This document shows, piece after piece, positions 29,349 to 37,560 of a stretch of 64,000 bases of DNA (position 1 is the stretch's first letter; every line of letters begins with the position of its first letter). The notes under the pieces are model-generated. The model was not told the DNA's origin. It made no database searches and saw only the letters and a list, made by a program, of their open reading frames with translations. Origin of the DNA: an uncultured Bacteroides sp. (GTDB lineage: Bacteria > Bacteroidota > Bacteroidia > Bacteroidales > Bacteroidaceae); NCBI RefSeq assembly GCF_963676325.1, contig NZ_OY781099.1, forward strand, positions 3,720,001 through 3,784,000. Direction: 5' to 3'. The position numbers were made by a program, and so were the translations under genes.

Positions 29349-30185
29349 ATGACTGAAGAGTTGAGCATATCACAAATTGATTTTACAAAGACAGAGCAAT
29401 ATACCTTGTCCGTTCGCCTTAGTTCGGAAGAGTTCTATTTTTCTATCTATAATCCTACCAAAGAAAAGGCGTACAGTTTTATATCAAAGAAAACCAACGA
29501 AAATCTTTCAATGGCAGCCAATGTAAAAGAGGTCATTAAAGAAAATGATTTCCTGAAGCATCGGTATAAAAGAGTCAATGTAATGGTTATCACAAAGCGG
29601 TTTACGCTGATCCCTTTTGAACTTTTTGAGGATGAACAGGCTGAGGCTATTCTTTATCATAATCATACCAGGCACGAGAATGAAATTGTTCTGTACAATA
29701 TCCTGAAGAACGCTAACGCAGTGGTGGTCTTTGCTGTAGATAAAAGTGCATACCAGCAACTTATTGATCAGTTTCCGGGAGCGCACTTCTATTGTCAGGC
29801 AAGCTCACTGACTGAATATTTTTCGGGACGCAGCAGACAAGGCAACAGCCTGAAGATGTATGCGTACCAAAGAAAGAATTCTATAGATATCCTGTGCTAT
29901 GACCGTGGACGGGTACAGTTAATAAATAATTTCAAATGTAGCGAAACTGCCGATGTTATCTATTATCTGCTTTATGTATGGAAACAGCTTGACTTTAATC
30001 AGGAAAGAGATGAGCTTCATCTCACCGGAGAGCTCCGTGACAAGGAGTCCCTGGTAAAAGGATTAAAGCAATTTGTGAGACAATTATTCGTAATAAATCC
30101 ACTTTCTGAGTTTTCATTAAACGGAATATCGAATGCGAAAGAAATTCCGTTCGATTTACAAACACTATCATTATGCGAGTTATAG
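29349..30185 (+). CDS. DUF3822 family protein
   Basis: 278 residues, cytoplasmic by composition. It resembles the DUF3822 family, which has an actin/hexokinase-like fold in Bacteroidetes; the run PFELFEDEQAEAILYHNH and the C-terminal LNGISNAKEIPFDLQTLSLCEL fit it. Biochemical role unknown. Its last codons contain the sequence ATTATGCGAGTTATAGGC, which is nearly identical to the rsmD start at 31131. This shows that the two genes overlapped before the toxin-antitoxin pair arrived. Confidence 0.8.
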   Translation: MTEELSISQIDFTKTEQYTLSVRLSSEEFYFSIYNPTKEKAYSFISKKTNENLSMAANVKEVIKENDFLKHRYKRVNVMVITKRFTLIPFELFEDEQAEAILYHNHTRHENEIVLYNILKNANAVVVFAVDKSAYQQLIDQFPGAHFYCQASSLTEYFSGRSRQGNSLKMYAYQRKNSIDILCYDRGRVQLINNFKCSETADVIYYLLYVWKQLDFNQERDELHLTGELRDKESLVKGLKQFVRQLFVINPLSEFSLNGISNAKEIPFDLQTLSLCEL

Positions 30186-30187
30186 GC
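30164..30187. repeat. Left 24-bp direct repeat bounding the toxin-antitoxin insertion
   Basis: ACTATCATTATGCGAGTTAT plus AGGC. It matches 31125-31148 at 23 of 24 positions. It contains the DUF3822 stop codon and a copy of the rsmD start (ATGCGAGTTATAGGC). It looks like one end of a target duplication or an attachment core. Confidence 0.8.
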
Positions 30188-30281
30188 ATGTTAGACTAAA
30201 AGATTAGAATGTTACCCTTTTTTTCTCTTTTCTTTTACTCATTTTTATTTCTTATTACTATTCGATTAAACGCTTTCAAAG

Positions 30282-30313
30282 TTTCTATTTATGGAAACAT
30301 TTCGTATCTTTGC
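30282..30313 (+). promoter_or_regulatory. Promoter of the toxin-antitoxin pair
   Basis: TTTC (30282-30285), 19 nt, then TATCTTTGC (30305-30313). Transcription would start about 15-20 nt before the ATG at 30334, which rules out the TTG at 30310 as start. Confidence 0.65.
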
Positions 30314-30333
30314 AGCGTTCATATAATACAAAC

Positions 30334-30678
30334 ATGAATATAAAAGAGAAGTTTAAAGTACTCTATTATACTGAAGCTTTAGAGTTTCTGCAAAGAGTAG
30401 AACCTAAAACCAAAGAAAAAATAGTCTACAACATAGATAAAGCCAGATATACATTAGATTCTAAGCTATTTAAAAAGCTTACAGGTAGTGATATATGGGA
30501 ATTTAGGACATTATATGACGGCAAACAATACCGTTTATTGGCTTTCTGGGATAAAACTAAGGATGTAGATGTATTGGTAGTTGCCACTCATGGCTTTATC
30601 AAGAAAACTGATAAAACGCCCTCTAAAGAAATAGACAGGGCTAAAGAGATTATGAAAGAATACTTTGATCAAAAATAA
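30334..30678 (+). CDS. HigB-like toxin (Gp49/DUF891, RelE/ParE superfamily)
   Basis: 114 residues from the ATG at 30334. The RelE-like fold is suggested by KFKVLYYTEALEFLQRV, the central LTGSDIWEFRTLYDGKQYRLLAFWD and the C-terminal THGFIKKTDKTPSKEIDRAKEI. These blocks are typical of the Gp49-like HigB group, ribosome-dependent mRNA endonucleases. It precedes its antitoxin, the usual HigBA order; the antitoxin ATG is 8 nt after its stop. The pair is an insertion between DUF3822 and rsmD bounded by 24-bp direct repeats. Confidence 0.85.
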   Translation: MNIKEKFKVLYYTEALEFLQRVEPKTKEKIVYNIDKARYTLDSKLFKKLTGSDIWEFRTLYDGKQYRLLAFWDKTKDVDVLVVATHGFIKKTDKTPSKEIDRAKEIMKEYFDQK

Positions 30679-30685
30679 ATTAGTC

Positions 30686-31003
30686 ATGAATAAAAAGAAG
30701 TTCTATACACAAGATGAGGTTAAAGATGCCTTGATTGGTAAAGTGGGCACACCTCAACGTGACAATTATGAGAATAATTTAGAGATGTTCCTGATTGGTG
30801 ATGTAATAAGACGTACCAGATTAGAAAAAGAACTAACGCAAGAAGATTTAGGCAAATTGGTAGGAGTTCAAAAAGCTCAGATTTCAAAAATAGAGAACGG
30901 CAAGAACCTAACAATCTCAACCGTGATTAAAGTTTTCAGGGCAATGGGAGTTAGCGCCAAACTTGAAATAGGCAATGGTGAACAGAAAATCGCTTTATGC
31001 TGA
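30686..31003 (+). CDS. HigA-like antitoxin, XRE-family HTH
   Basis: 105 residues from the ATG at 30686. An N-terminal toxin-binding region precedes the HTH_3 domain (about residues 43-97), with RTRLEKELTQEDLGKLVGVQ and KAQISKIENGKNLTISTVIKVF. Antitoxins of this type neutralise HigB and repress their own promoter, so the operon should be autoregulated at 30282-30313. The longer TTG start at 30665 would overlap the toxin and is less likely. Confidence 0.87.
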   Translation: MNKKKFYTQDEVKDALIGKVGTPQRDNYENNLEMFLIGDVIRRTRLEKELTQEDLGKLVGVQKAQISKIENGKNLTISTVIKVFRAMGVSAKLEIGNGEQKIALC

Positions 31004-31124
31004 AACAATGAAATAACAAAAAAGCTACAATTTAAATGTTTTCTATTAATTTTGTTACCATTTTGTTACCACCATTCAATAAAGCAGCACTTACACAGTT
31101 ATTAATCAAGTAATTAGAATACAG
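31004..31124. other. Right flank of the toxin-antitoxin insertion
   Basis: No gene. It includes TTTTGTTACCATTTTGTTACC, a short tandem pair of TTTTGTTACC. GTTACC also occurs just inside the left repeat (30208-30216). These could be remnant ends of the element that brought in the pair. Confidence 0.35.
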
Positions 31125-31148
31125 ACTATCATTATGCGAATTATAGGC
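31125..31148. repeat. Right 24-bp direct repeat bounding the toxin-antitoxin insertion
   Basis: Matches 30164-30187 with one G-to-A change. It contains the functional rsmD start at 31134, so both host genes stay complete despite the insertion. Confidence 0.8.
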
Positions 31149-31682
31149 GGAATATATAAGAGAAGAAGATTTGACGTACCCAAAACATTTAAGGCACGCC
31201 CAACAACAGACTTTGCAAAAGAGAACATTTTCAATGTACTCTGCAATAATTACCTGGATTTTGAAGATGAAATTACCGCACTCGACCTGTTTGCAGGCAC
31301 CGGAAGCATTAGTATTGAACTTGTTTCACGCGGATGTGACAAAGTGATATCCGTAGAAAAGGATGCCGCTCACTATTCCTTTATCTGTAAAGTAATGGAA
31401 TTGTTAAAAACCGACAAATGTATTCCTATCCGTGGCGATGTGTTCAAGTTTATAGGCTCCACCCGTGAAAAGTTCGACTTTATCTTTGCCGATCCTCCTT
31501 ATGCTCTGCCTAATCTGAACGATCTTCCCCGAATTATCTTCGAGGAAGATTTACTTAAAGAAGGTGGTCTGTTCGTATTGGAACATGGAAAAGATAACAA
31601 CTTTGAGGAAGATCCCCACTTTTTAGAACGAAGAGTATACGGAAGTGTAAACTTCTCTATCTTCTCTAAAGCAACGGACTGA
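31134..31682 (+). CDS. rsmD: 16S rRNA (guanine966-N2) methyltransferase
   Basis: 182 residues, full length. The SAM-binding motif is LDLFAGTGSISIELVSRG (residues 50-67) and the catalytic motif is ADPPY (119-123). It methylates G966 of 16S rRNA. It normally follows the DUF3822 gene with overlap; here the toxin-antitoxin insertion separates them. Its last 17 nt overlap the end of the convergent cls gene, with no terminator visible. Confidence 0.93.
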   Translation: MRIIGGIYKRRRFDVPKTFKARPTTDFAKENIFNVLCNNYLDFEDEITALDLFAGTGSISIELVSRGCDKVISVEKDAAHYSFICKVMELLKTDKCIPIRGDVFKFIGSTREKFDFIFADPPYALPNLNDLPRIIFEEDLLKEGGLFVLEHGKDNNFEEDPHFLERRVYGSVNFSIFSKATD

Positions 31683-33111
31683 GCACGCGAACCACAGACT
31701 CTTTCACTTTCTGGCGCCAAGGTCGCTTTTCCCAGTTTTTAAGATAAACAGAAATGCAGTCGCGCTGATCCAGAAGAAAGATTTCTTTCATGCGCAGTGC
31801 TGTTGGTTCATCATACATAAATGCGTTCACTTCGAAGTTATGCTCAAAACTCCGAAAATCCATATTGGTAGATCCCACAGTACACAGCGCATCATCCGAA
31901 ACCATCAGTTTGGAGTGAAGGAAACCTTTTTGATAAAAGAATACCTTCACACCAGCCCTTAGTATATCTTTCAGGTAAGAACGGGAAGCCAGGTGCGTAA
32001 TTGTAGCATCGGCATGTTCAGGAAGCATAATGCGTATATCCACACCTGCCAGAGCTGCTGTTTGCAACGCAGCAAGAAGAGGTTCTGTTGGTAAGAAATA
32101 AGGTGTTTGAATATAGAAATACTTTTTAGCACTGTTAATAGCCAGGCATAAACCTTGCATAATTTCTTTCCATTCGGCTGTTGGTTCACTTGTTACAATC
32201 TGAACAAGAGATTCTCCGACAGAATCCAAGGCCGGGAAAAATCTAGATGAAGTAAGCAATGTCTGATCTACAAAGTACCAATCCAGTAAAAAAGTGGTTT
32301 GAAGTCCATGAACAGCCTTTCCTTTAATCATCACATGGGTATCTCTCCAGATTCCCCAATCAAATCCCCGTATATATCTCACGGCAATATTCATTCCGCC
32401 AACGAATCCCAGGCAACCATCAATCACAACTATCTTGCGGTGGTTGCGGTAATTCACTTTACTTGTAAAAACAGGAAAACGAACTTTCAGGAAGGCTCTG
32501 ACTTCAATACCGGCCTCAATCATCTCTTCAAAGAAACGGTTAGGCACATGCCAGCAACCCACATCATCATATATCAGGCGAACCTCTACCCCTTCACGGG
32601 CTTTGTCTATAAGTACATCACGCACGAGCCTGCCCACTGGGTCATTCTCAAAAATATAGTATTCCATGTGAATGTGATGCTTTGCCTGCATCAGCTCTCT
32701 GATAAGAGCCTGTAATTTTGAGTAACCGTCTGTAAAGATCTCCACTTCGTTACCTTCGAAAGGCAGAGCCTGATTGGTATTCCGGAAAAGTTGGGCAACC
32801 TGATACTGGTCGGCAGGTAATTCGTACGATTCCTGAGCCACAAACTCAGCCATCGGCTTTTTCATTAAGCGATTATAGCTTTTTTTACTGATAATTCTTT
32901 CGCGACGGGTACTTCGCCCGAAAAAGAAATAGAAGACTAAACCAACAAAAGGAAGGAAAGTAAGGATAAGAACCCATGCCATAGTCTTTACCGGGTTGCG
33001 ATTATCGAGAATGACAAGAATCACCATTCCGATAATCACACCAAAGTAAAGTATATTATAGATTACTGAAAAAAGATCATTAAATATGCTACTCCAATCC
33101 ATACTAATCAA
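31666..33111 (-). CDS. cls: Cardiolipin synthase
   Basis: 481 residues. Two N-terminal membrane segments (about residues 13-32 and 40-62) precede two PLD catalytic domains. HKD motifs are seen in NYRNHRKIVVIDGCLGFVGG (about 218-240) and FLHSKLMVSDDALCTVGSTN (about 394-415). It condenses two phosphatidylglycerols to cardiolipin at the inner membrane. Start M1 at 33111 or M4 at 33102. It overlaps rsmD tail to tail by 17 nt. Confidence 0.95.
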   Translation of the reverse strand: MISMDWSSIFNDLFSVIYNILYFGVIIGMVILVILDNRNPVKTMAWVLILTFLPFVGLVFYFFFGRSTRRERIISKKSYNRLMKKPMAEFVAQESYELPADQYQVAQLFRNTNQALPFEGNEVEIFTDGYSKLQALIRELMQAKHHIHMEYYIFENDPVGRLVRDVLIDKAREGVEVRLIYDDVGCWHVPNRFFEEMIEAGIEVRAFLKVRFPVFTSKVNYRNHRKIVVIDGCLGFVGGMNIAVRYIRGFDWGIWRDTHVMIKGKAVHGLQTTFLLDWYFVDQTLLTSSRFFPALDSVGESLVQIVTSEPTAEWKEIMQGLCLAINSAKKYFYIQTPYFLPTEPLLAALQTAALAGVDIRIMLPEHADATITHLASRSYLKDILRAGVKVFFYQKGFLHSKLMVSDDALCTVGSTNMDFRSFEHNFEVNAFMYDEPTALRMKEIFLLDQRDCISVYLKNWEKRPWRQKVKESVVRVLSPLL

Positions 33112-33185
33112 CTTCTAGTTTGATGAATAGCAAAAATATACAAAAATAAATAAACTACGGCATATCTAATGAAAAGAATAAGATA

Positions 33186-36050
33186 TTACATCATTCCGCC
33201 GGGGCCACCACCAGGGCCAAATCCGCCACCACCATATCCGCCTCGTCTTTCACGTGGTCCATCACTCGGTCCATGGTCATCAGGGCCAAAGCGTCTTGAC
33301 CTTGGAGCCTTTCCACCAAGAGTATTGAAGCGATACACAAAGTGAACCATAAAGTAGCTACCCAATGTGTTATATTCAATATCCTGCATCATCGTTTCTG
33401 AAATGGTACGACTCAGGTTACTCTGTTGGTGAAGAATATCATATATCTTGAAACGTATCGTAGCATTGTTTTTTGCCAGGAAGTTTTTAGATAATTGCGC
33501 ATTCCAAAGAATTTCATTTTTCTGAAGAGCATCAGAATATCCTCTCTTAATATTATAATTCACATCAGAAGAGAGGAAGATACTCCATGGCAGATTTATA
33601 TTTGTGTTTGCACCAAATAAGTAATTAAACGTCTCACGATTACTTTTTTGGACATTATTCTTTGCCAAAGAATAATTGATTGCTCCGTTTAAACTGAAAT
33701 CAAAAAGGTCTGATCGGTAATTACCAGTCATCCTTTGACCAAGATTCAAATTATGCGTTGTGCTTTTTTGTGGATTACTTACATTATTCAGACTGGTAAA
33801 ACTAACAGCATCACTATAAGAAGCATTAGAAAATGTGCTCAGTGTAAATTTCTTGTTGGGAAATGGAGTATTAAAAGATAAGAATCCTTGCGTATTCCAG
33901 TTTCCATTTACATTTACCAGATTTGAGATCCAAGCACCAGTATTCTCATTATATGTCCTTTTACTGGCAACGCTATTCAATGTATTGTTAAAGGAAAGAT
34001 TCATCATTACACTCCGTTGACTTTCCTGCATATAGTTATTAAAGAACAACATAAAACGGTTACTGTAAGACGGTTTTAAGTCTGGATTACCATTTCTTAT
34101 ATTCAGCAGATCTGTGTTATCAATCACAGCCTGAAGGTTGTTTATATCCGGAGCAGAACTTCTTCCACGGTACATAATACGAAGCTGTTCCTGTTTCGAG
34201 AAACGATAATGAAAATCAAACGTTGGTGAGAAGTTAAGAACATTCTGAGATATATCCTTTCCCTTGTTCGGGCCAACAGTTGTATTACTCTTTGACGTCT
34301 GAGGTTCAAGACTAAAGCCGATATTATACATATACTTAGTACGTATCGTTCTCAATGAAAGCTCAAATTGATGAGTCATATAACGATTACTCAGAGAATT
34401 ACTTAACAAGTCAACATAATCACTATTATAATTCTTGTTATCGAAAGCAGTTTCATAAGGATAATCGTCCATAGCATTATAAGCATACTTATCAGAAGCA
34501 GAATAACTATTTTGGAAGCTATATCTCAATTGAAGGAAACGTTTATTAAAAACAGGTTCAACATAAACCATTTGCAATTTGTAATTATAACTATTACCAT
34601 TATTATCAATATATTGATCTCTATGGTCTCCCAGACTTGCACTATCGTTTTTATAAAAATACGTATCAGAATAAGAATAGTTATCCGAGTTACTCTTATT
34701 ATACCCTGACTCAGCTCGCAAAGTTATGCTACGGCCTTTGTTATTCAGCTTTCTGTTAATCTGAATATTACCTCCTAAAGACATATTATTGGATATACCG
34801 TCAGATTTCGATTTTCTATCATTTACAGATGCATGGCTATTATTAAAAGTAGCAGACACACCATTGCTAAAACTATTTGTATGTGAATAAGATATATTTG
34901 GGCGGAATATGATATTTGTTAATGTATCAGGTCGCCATTCCAAACGAAAATCGCCATTCACATCATCTCTAAAACGTCTTGAAGCGTTTTCTGCAGTACC
35001 AAAAGAAGAACTCTGACCTAAGAAGTTCTCAGTAGAACTTTTCATTCTTGCGTCCTTATCTGATTTGCCATATTTAATATTTCCACCAACTTCCAGTTTG
35101 TCTGTACTTTTAGCAAAGTTCATTCCAATCGATTTTGAAGCATTAATACCCGATCCGGCATTACCACTCATCCCCTGACCGGCATCACCGAATTCAGAGA
35201 AGCCCTGATTATTTGTATTATTGGCTGATCCAACAACTGTAAACTGAGAATTATCCTTAAACTGACTTGCCATTGCTCCGGTTTCATACCTATTTTGGCT
35301 ACCTGTACCTGCAATAAGGTTACCAATTAGCCCCTTTTTCATTCCCTTCTTTACAGTCAAATCAAGAACAGTTTCTTCATCTCCATCATCAATCCCTGTA
35401 ATTCTGGCAAGATCAGACTTTTTATCATAGGCTTTCACATTTTCAATCATATTAACAGGCAAATTCTTCATAGCCACTTTAGGGTCAGAACTAAAGAATT
35501 CTTTTCCATCCACCATTATCTTCTTGATTTGTTTTCCATTGACAGTGATTGATCCGTCAGTGCCAACTTCTGCACCCGGAATCTTCTTTACTAAATCCTC
35601 AAGCATTGAACCCTCCGGCACACGATATGCCGAAGCATTGTAAACCATTGTATCTTCCTTAACCGTCACAGGAGGAGCCTCGGCAGTAACAGTTGCACCT
35701 TTCAGCATTACAGCATCAGGTTTCATTGGAACCTCACCAAAGTTAACAGACGGTTTAGCAGATGTAATCTGAAAAGACTTAGTCAACGGAGCATAACCAA
35801 TGAATGAGATTTTCATCACATAGCGTCCTTTTGTCAGACTTGCAATGGCAAAAGACCCGTCCTTCTTACTAGAAACTCCGGTTACAAAAGAGCTGTCCGG
35901 TAAAGATAGCACGCGAATAGCCGCTTGTTCAACCGGAGTTTTAGTCGTGTTGTCAATAACCTTTCCTGTTACCAAAGCACGATTCGTTTGTGCTTCCAGA
36001 GAAAGGATGCTGAATAAGCACAGCATCAATAATGTCAGTTTGTGTTTCAT
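33186..36050 (-). CDS. Outer-membrane beta-barrel protein, TonB-receptor-like with carboxypeptidase-regulatory domain
   Basis: 954 residues with signal peptide (1-20, ending SLEAQ). A CarboxypepD_reg-like beta-sandwich follows (about 24-105, VTGKVIDNTTKTPVEQAAIRVL). A plug-like domain carries GSMLEDLVKKIPGAEVGTDG and VNGKQIKKIMVDGKEFFSSD. The remaining 700 residues are the large barrel of the OMP_b-brl_3 type. The last 40 residues are Gly/Pro/Arg-rich (GGYGGGGFGPGGGPGGMM), replacing the usual terminal aromatic. It has no SusD-like partner beside it. Substrate unknown. Monocistronic. Confidence 0.85.
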   Translation of the reverse strand: MKHKLTLLMLCLFSILSLEAQTNRALVTGKVIDNTTKTPVEQAAIRVLSLPDSSFVTGVSSKKDGSFAIASLTKGRYVMKISFIGYAPLTKSFQITSAKPSVNFGEVPMKPDAVMLKGATVTAEAPPVTVKEDTMVYNASAYRVPEGSMLEDLVKKIPGAEVGTDGSITVNGKQIKKIMVDGKEFFSSDPKVAMKNLPVNMIENVKAYDKKSDLARITGIDDGDEETVLDLTVKKGMKKGLIGNLIAGTGSQNRYETGAMASQFKDNSQFTVVGSANNTNNQGFSEFGDAGQGMSGNAGSGINASKSIGMNFAKSTDKLEVGGNIKYGKSDKDARMKSSTENFLGQSSSFGTAENASRRFRDDVNGDFRLEWRPDTLTNIIFRPNISYSHTNSFSNGVSATFNNSHASVNDRKSKSDGISNNMSLGGNIQINRKLNNKGRSITLRAESGYNKSNSDNYSYSDTYFYKNDSASLGDHRDQYIDNNGNSYNYKLQMVYVEPVFNKRFLQLRYSFQNSYSASDKYAYNAMDDYPYETAFDNKNYNSDYVDLLSNSLSNRYMTHQFELSLRTIRTKYMYNIGFSLEPQTSKSNTTVGPNKGKDISQNVLNFSPTFDFHYRFSKQEQLRIMYRGRSSAPDINNLQAVIDNTDLLNIRNGNPDLKPSYSNRFMLFFNNYMQESQRSVMMNLSFNNTLNSVASKRTYNENTGAWISNLVNVNGNWNTQGFLSFNTPFPNKKFTLSTFSNASYSDAVSFTSLNNVSNPQKSTTHNLNLGQRMTGNYRSDLFDFSLNGAINYSLAKNNVQKSNRETFNYLFGANTNINLPWSIFLSSDVNYNIKRGYSDALQKNEILWNAQLSKNFLAKNNATIRFKIYDILHQQSNLSRTISETMMQDIEYNTLGSYFMVHFVYRFNTLGGKAPRSRRFGPDDHGPSDGPRERRGGYGGGGFGPGGGPGGMM

Positions 36051-36152
36051 TTATTATTCTATAATATAAATTGTTTGCTTATTTATGACAAGAAAAGCCG
36101 TGAAAGGTTTAATCTAAAAACACATAGAAATCAATGTAAATAATTAAAAGGT

Positions 36153-36184
36153 TTTGCATTTCAACGTTTTTAGCGTAAGTTTGC
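36153..36184 (+). promoter_or_regulatory. Promoter of aroB
   Basis: TTTG (36153-36156), 19 nt, then TAAGTTTGC (36176-36184): a consensus Bacteroidales promoter, leaving a leader of about 38 nt. Confidence 0.75.
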
Positions 36185-36227
36185 AACTAAATAAGAAGAA
36201 AAATCAACTCATTTAACACCCAAGGAT

Positions 36228-37289
36228 ATGAATAAACAAGAGGTAATTCTTTGCAATGAATTAGAGAAAGATCTGCTTGGTGCAATGGAAAGCAAACCGT
36301 TCGACAAGTTATTTGTTCTTACAGATGAACACACAGCGCTTCATTGCCTGCCAGCCATAAAGGAACTATTACTCAAAAACAATGCAATCTCTGTTACCAT
36401 CCCCGCGGGAGACATAAATAAAACACTGGAAACACTGGCCTACGTTTGGACACAACTCAGCGAAAAGGGAGCAACCCGCCACTCATTGCTTATCAACCTG
36501 GGAGGAGGGATGACTACCGATCTTGGCGGTTTTGCAGCATCAACATTTAAACGTGGTATCAGATATATCAATATCCCCACTACCCTTCTTGCAATGGTAG
36601 ATGCATCTGTAGGCGGAAAGACTGGAATCAATTTCAACGGACTAAAGAATGAAATAGGAGCTTTTGCACCTGCTAGCAATGTATTGATTGAAACTGAGTT
36701 TTTAAAAACGCTTGATCAGGAAAACTTCTTTTCCGGTTATGCAGAGATGTTGAAGCACGGACTAATAAGCAACATAGAACACTGGGCAGAACTGCTTAAC
36801 TTCCCTACTGACAAACTTGATTATGCCAAGCTGAAAGCCTTGGTTGGAAAATCAGTGCAGATCAAAGAAGACATTGTTGAGCAAGATCCATACGAACAAG
36901 GTATTCGTAAAGCGCTGAATCTGGGACACACCGTTGGTCACGCCTTCGAGAGTCTCTCTTTTGAAGAAGACCGTCCGGTGCTTCACGGCTACGCAGTAGC
37001 ATGGGGAGTAGTTTGCGAGCTCTATCTTTCTTCTGTTAAAACAGGCTTTCCAACAGATAAACTGAGACAAACAGTTCAGTTTATAAAAGAGAACTACGGA
37101 TGCTTTGCTATTGATTGCAAAATATATGATAAGCTTTATGCATACATGCTTCATGACAAAAAGAACACAGCAGGAATTATCAATTTCACTTTGCTGAAAG
37201 ATGTTGGAGATATATGTATCAATCAATCAGCAAATAAGGAAGAAATTTTTGAGATGTTCGATTTTTATCGCGAGTGCATGGGGCTTTAA
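36228..37289 (+). CDS. aroB: 3-dehydroquinate synthase
   Basis: 353 residues. The NAD-binding and glycine-rich motif is GGGMTTDLGGFAASTFKRGI (about residues 88-107). DASVGGKTGIN and the metal-binding region with YAEMLKHGLI and LNLGHTVGHAFE (H ligands) follow. It converts DAHP to 3-dehydroquinate, the second shikimate step. Monocistronic behind a good promoter. tRNA-Pro lies 85 nt downstream with its own promoter. Confidence 0.95.
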   Translation: MNKQEVILCNELEKDLLGAMESKPFDKLFVLTDEHTALHCLPAIKELLLKNNAISVTIPAGDINKTLETLAYVWTQLSEKGATRHSLLINLGGGMTTDLGGFAASTFKRGIRYINIPTTLLAMVDASVGGKTGINFNGLKNEIGAFAPASNVLIETEFLKTLDQENFFSGYAEMLKHGLISNIEHWAELLNFPTDKLDYAKLKALVGKSVQIKEDIVEQDPYEQGIRKALNLGHTVGHAFESLSFEEDRPVLHGYAVAWGVVCELYLSSVKTGFPTDKLRQTVQFIKENYGCFAIDCKIYDKLYAYMLHDKKNTAGIINFTLLKDVGDICINQSANKEEIFEMFDFYRECMGL

Positions 37290-37332
37290 GCGCCAACACA
37301 AAGGATTTTTGCAATAAAAAAATCATTATTTA

Positions 37333-37363
37333 TTTGGGGTATTTAAAAGTATTTGTAACTTTG
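37333..37363 (+). promoter_or_regulatory. Promoter of tRNA-Pro
   Basis: TTTG (37333-37336), 19 nt, then TAACTTTG (37356-37363). Transcription would start a few bases before the mature tRNA 5' end at 37374. Confidence 0.7.
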
Positions 37364-37373
37364 TGCCCGATTT

Positions 37374-37449
37374 CGGGGTGTAGCTCAGCCCGGTTTAGAG
37401 TACGCGTCTGGGGGGCGTGTGGTCGGAAGTTCGAATCTTCTCACCCCGA
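37374..37449 (+). tRNA. tRNA-Pro (GGG), attachment site of the prophage
   Basis: Acceptor arms CGGGGTG and CACCCCG pair fully, with discriminator A. The D-arm is AGCTCAGCCCGGTTTAGAGT, the anticodon loop CTGGGGG (anticodon GGG) and the T-arm GAAGTTCGAATCTTC. CCA is not encoded. A phage integrase starts 111 nt downstream and the prophage continues to the window edge, so the 3' part of this gene probably serves as attL. The matching attR copy is not in the window. Confidence 0.92.
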
Positions 37450-37458
37450 CTGAAAAGG

Positions 37459-37488
37459 ATGTAAGTGCCTATTTATGGGCACTTACAT
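37459..37488 (+). terminator. Terminator after tRNA-Pro
   Basis: ATGTAAGTGCC (37459-37469) pairs with GGCACTTACAT (37478-37488), followed by a T-run. It lies inside the prophage side of the junction, so it is phage-supplied if the attachment core is the tRNA 3' end. Confidence 0.8.
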
Positions 37489-37560
37489 TTTTTAATTGTA
37501 TATTTCTTATTTCCATAAATGTATATAAGTTTTGCACGTCAATCAAAACAAAAAACAATT

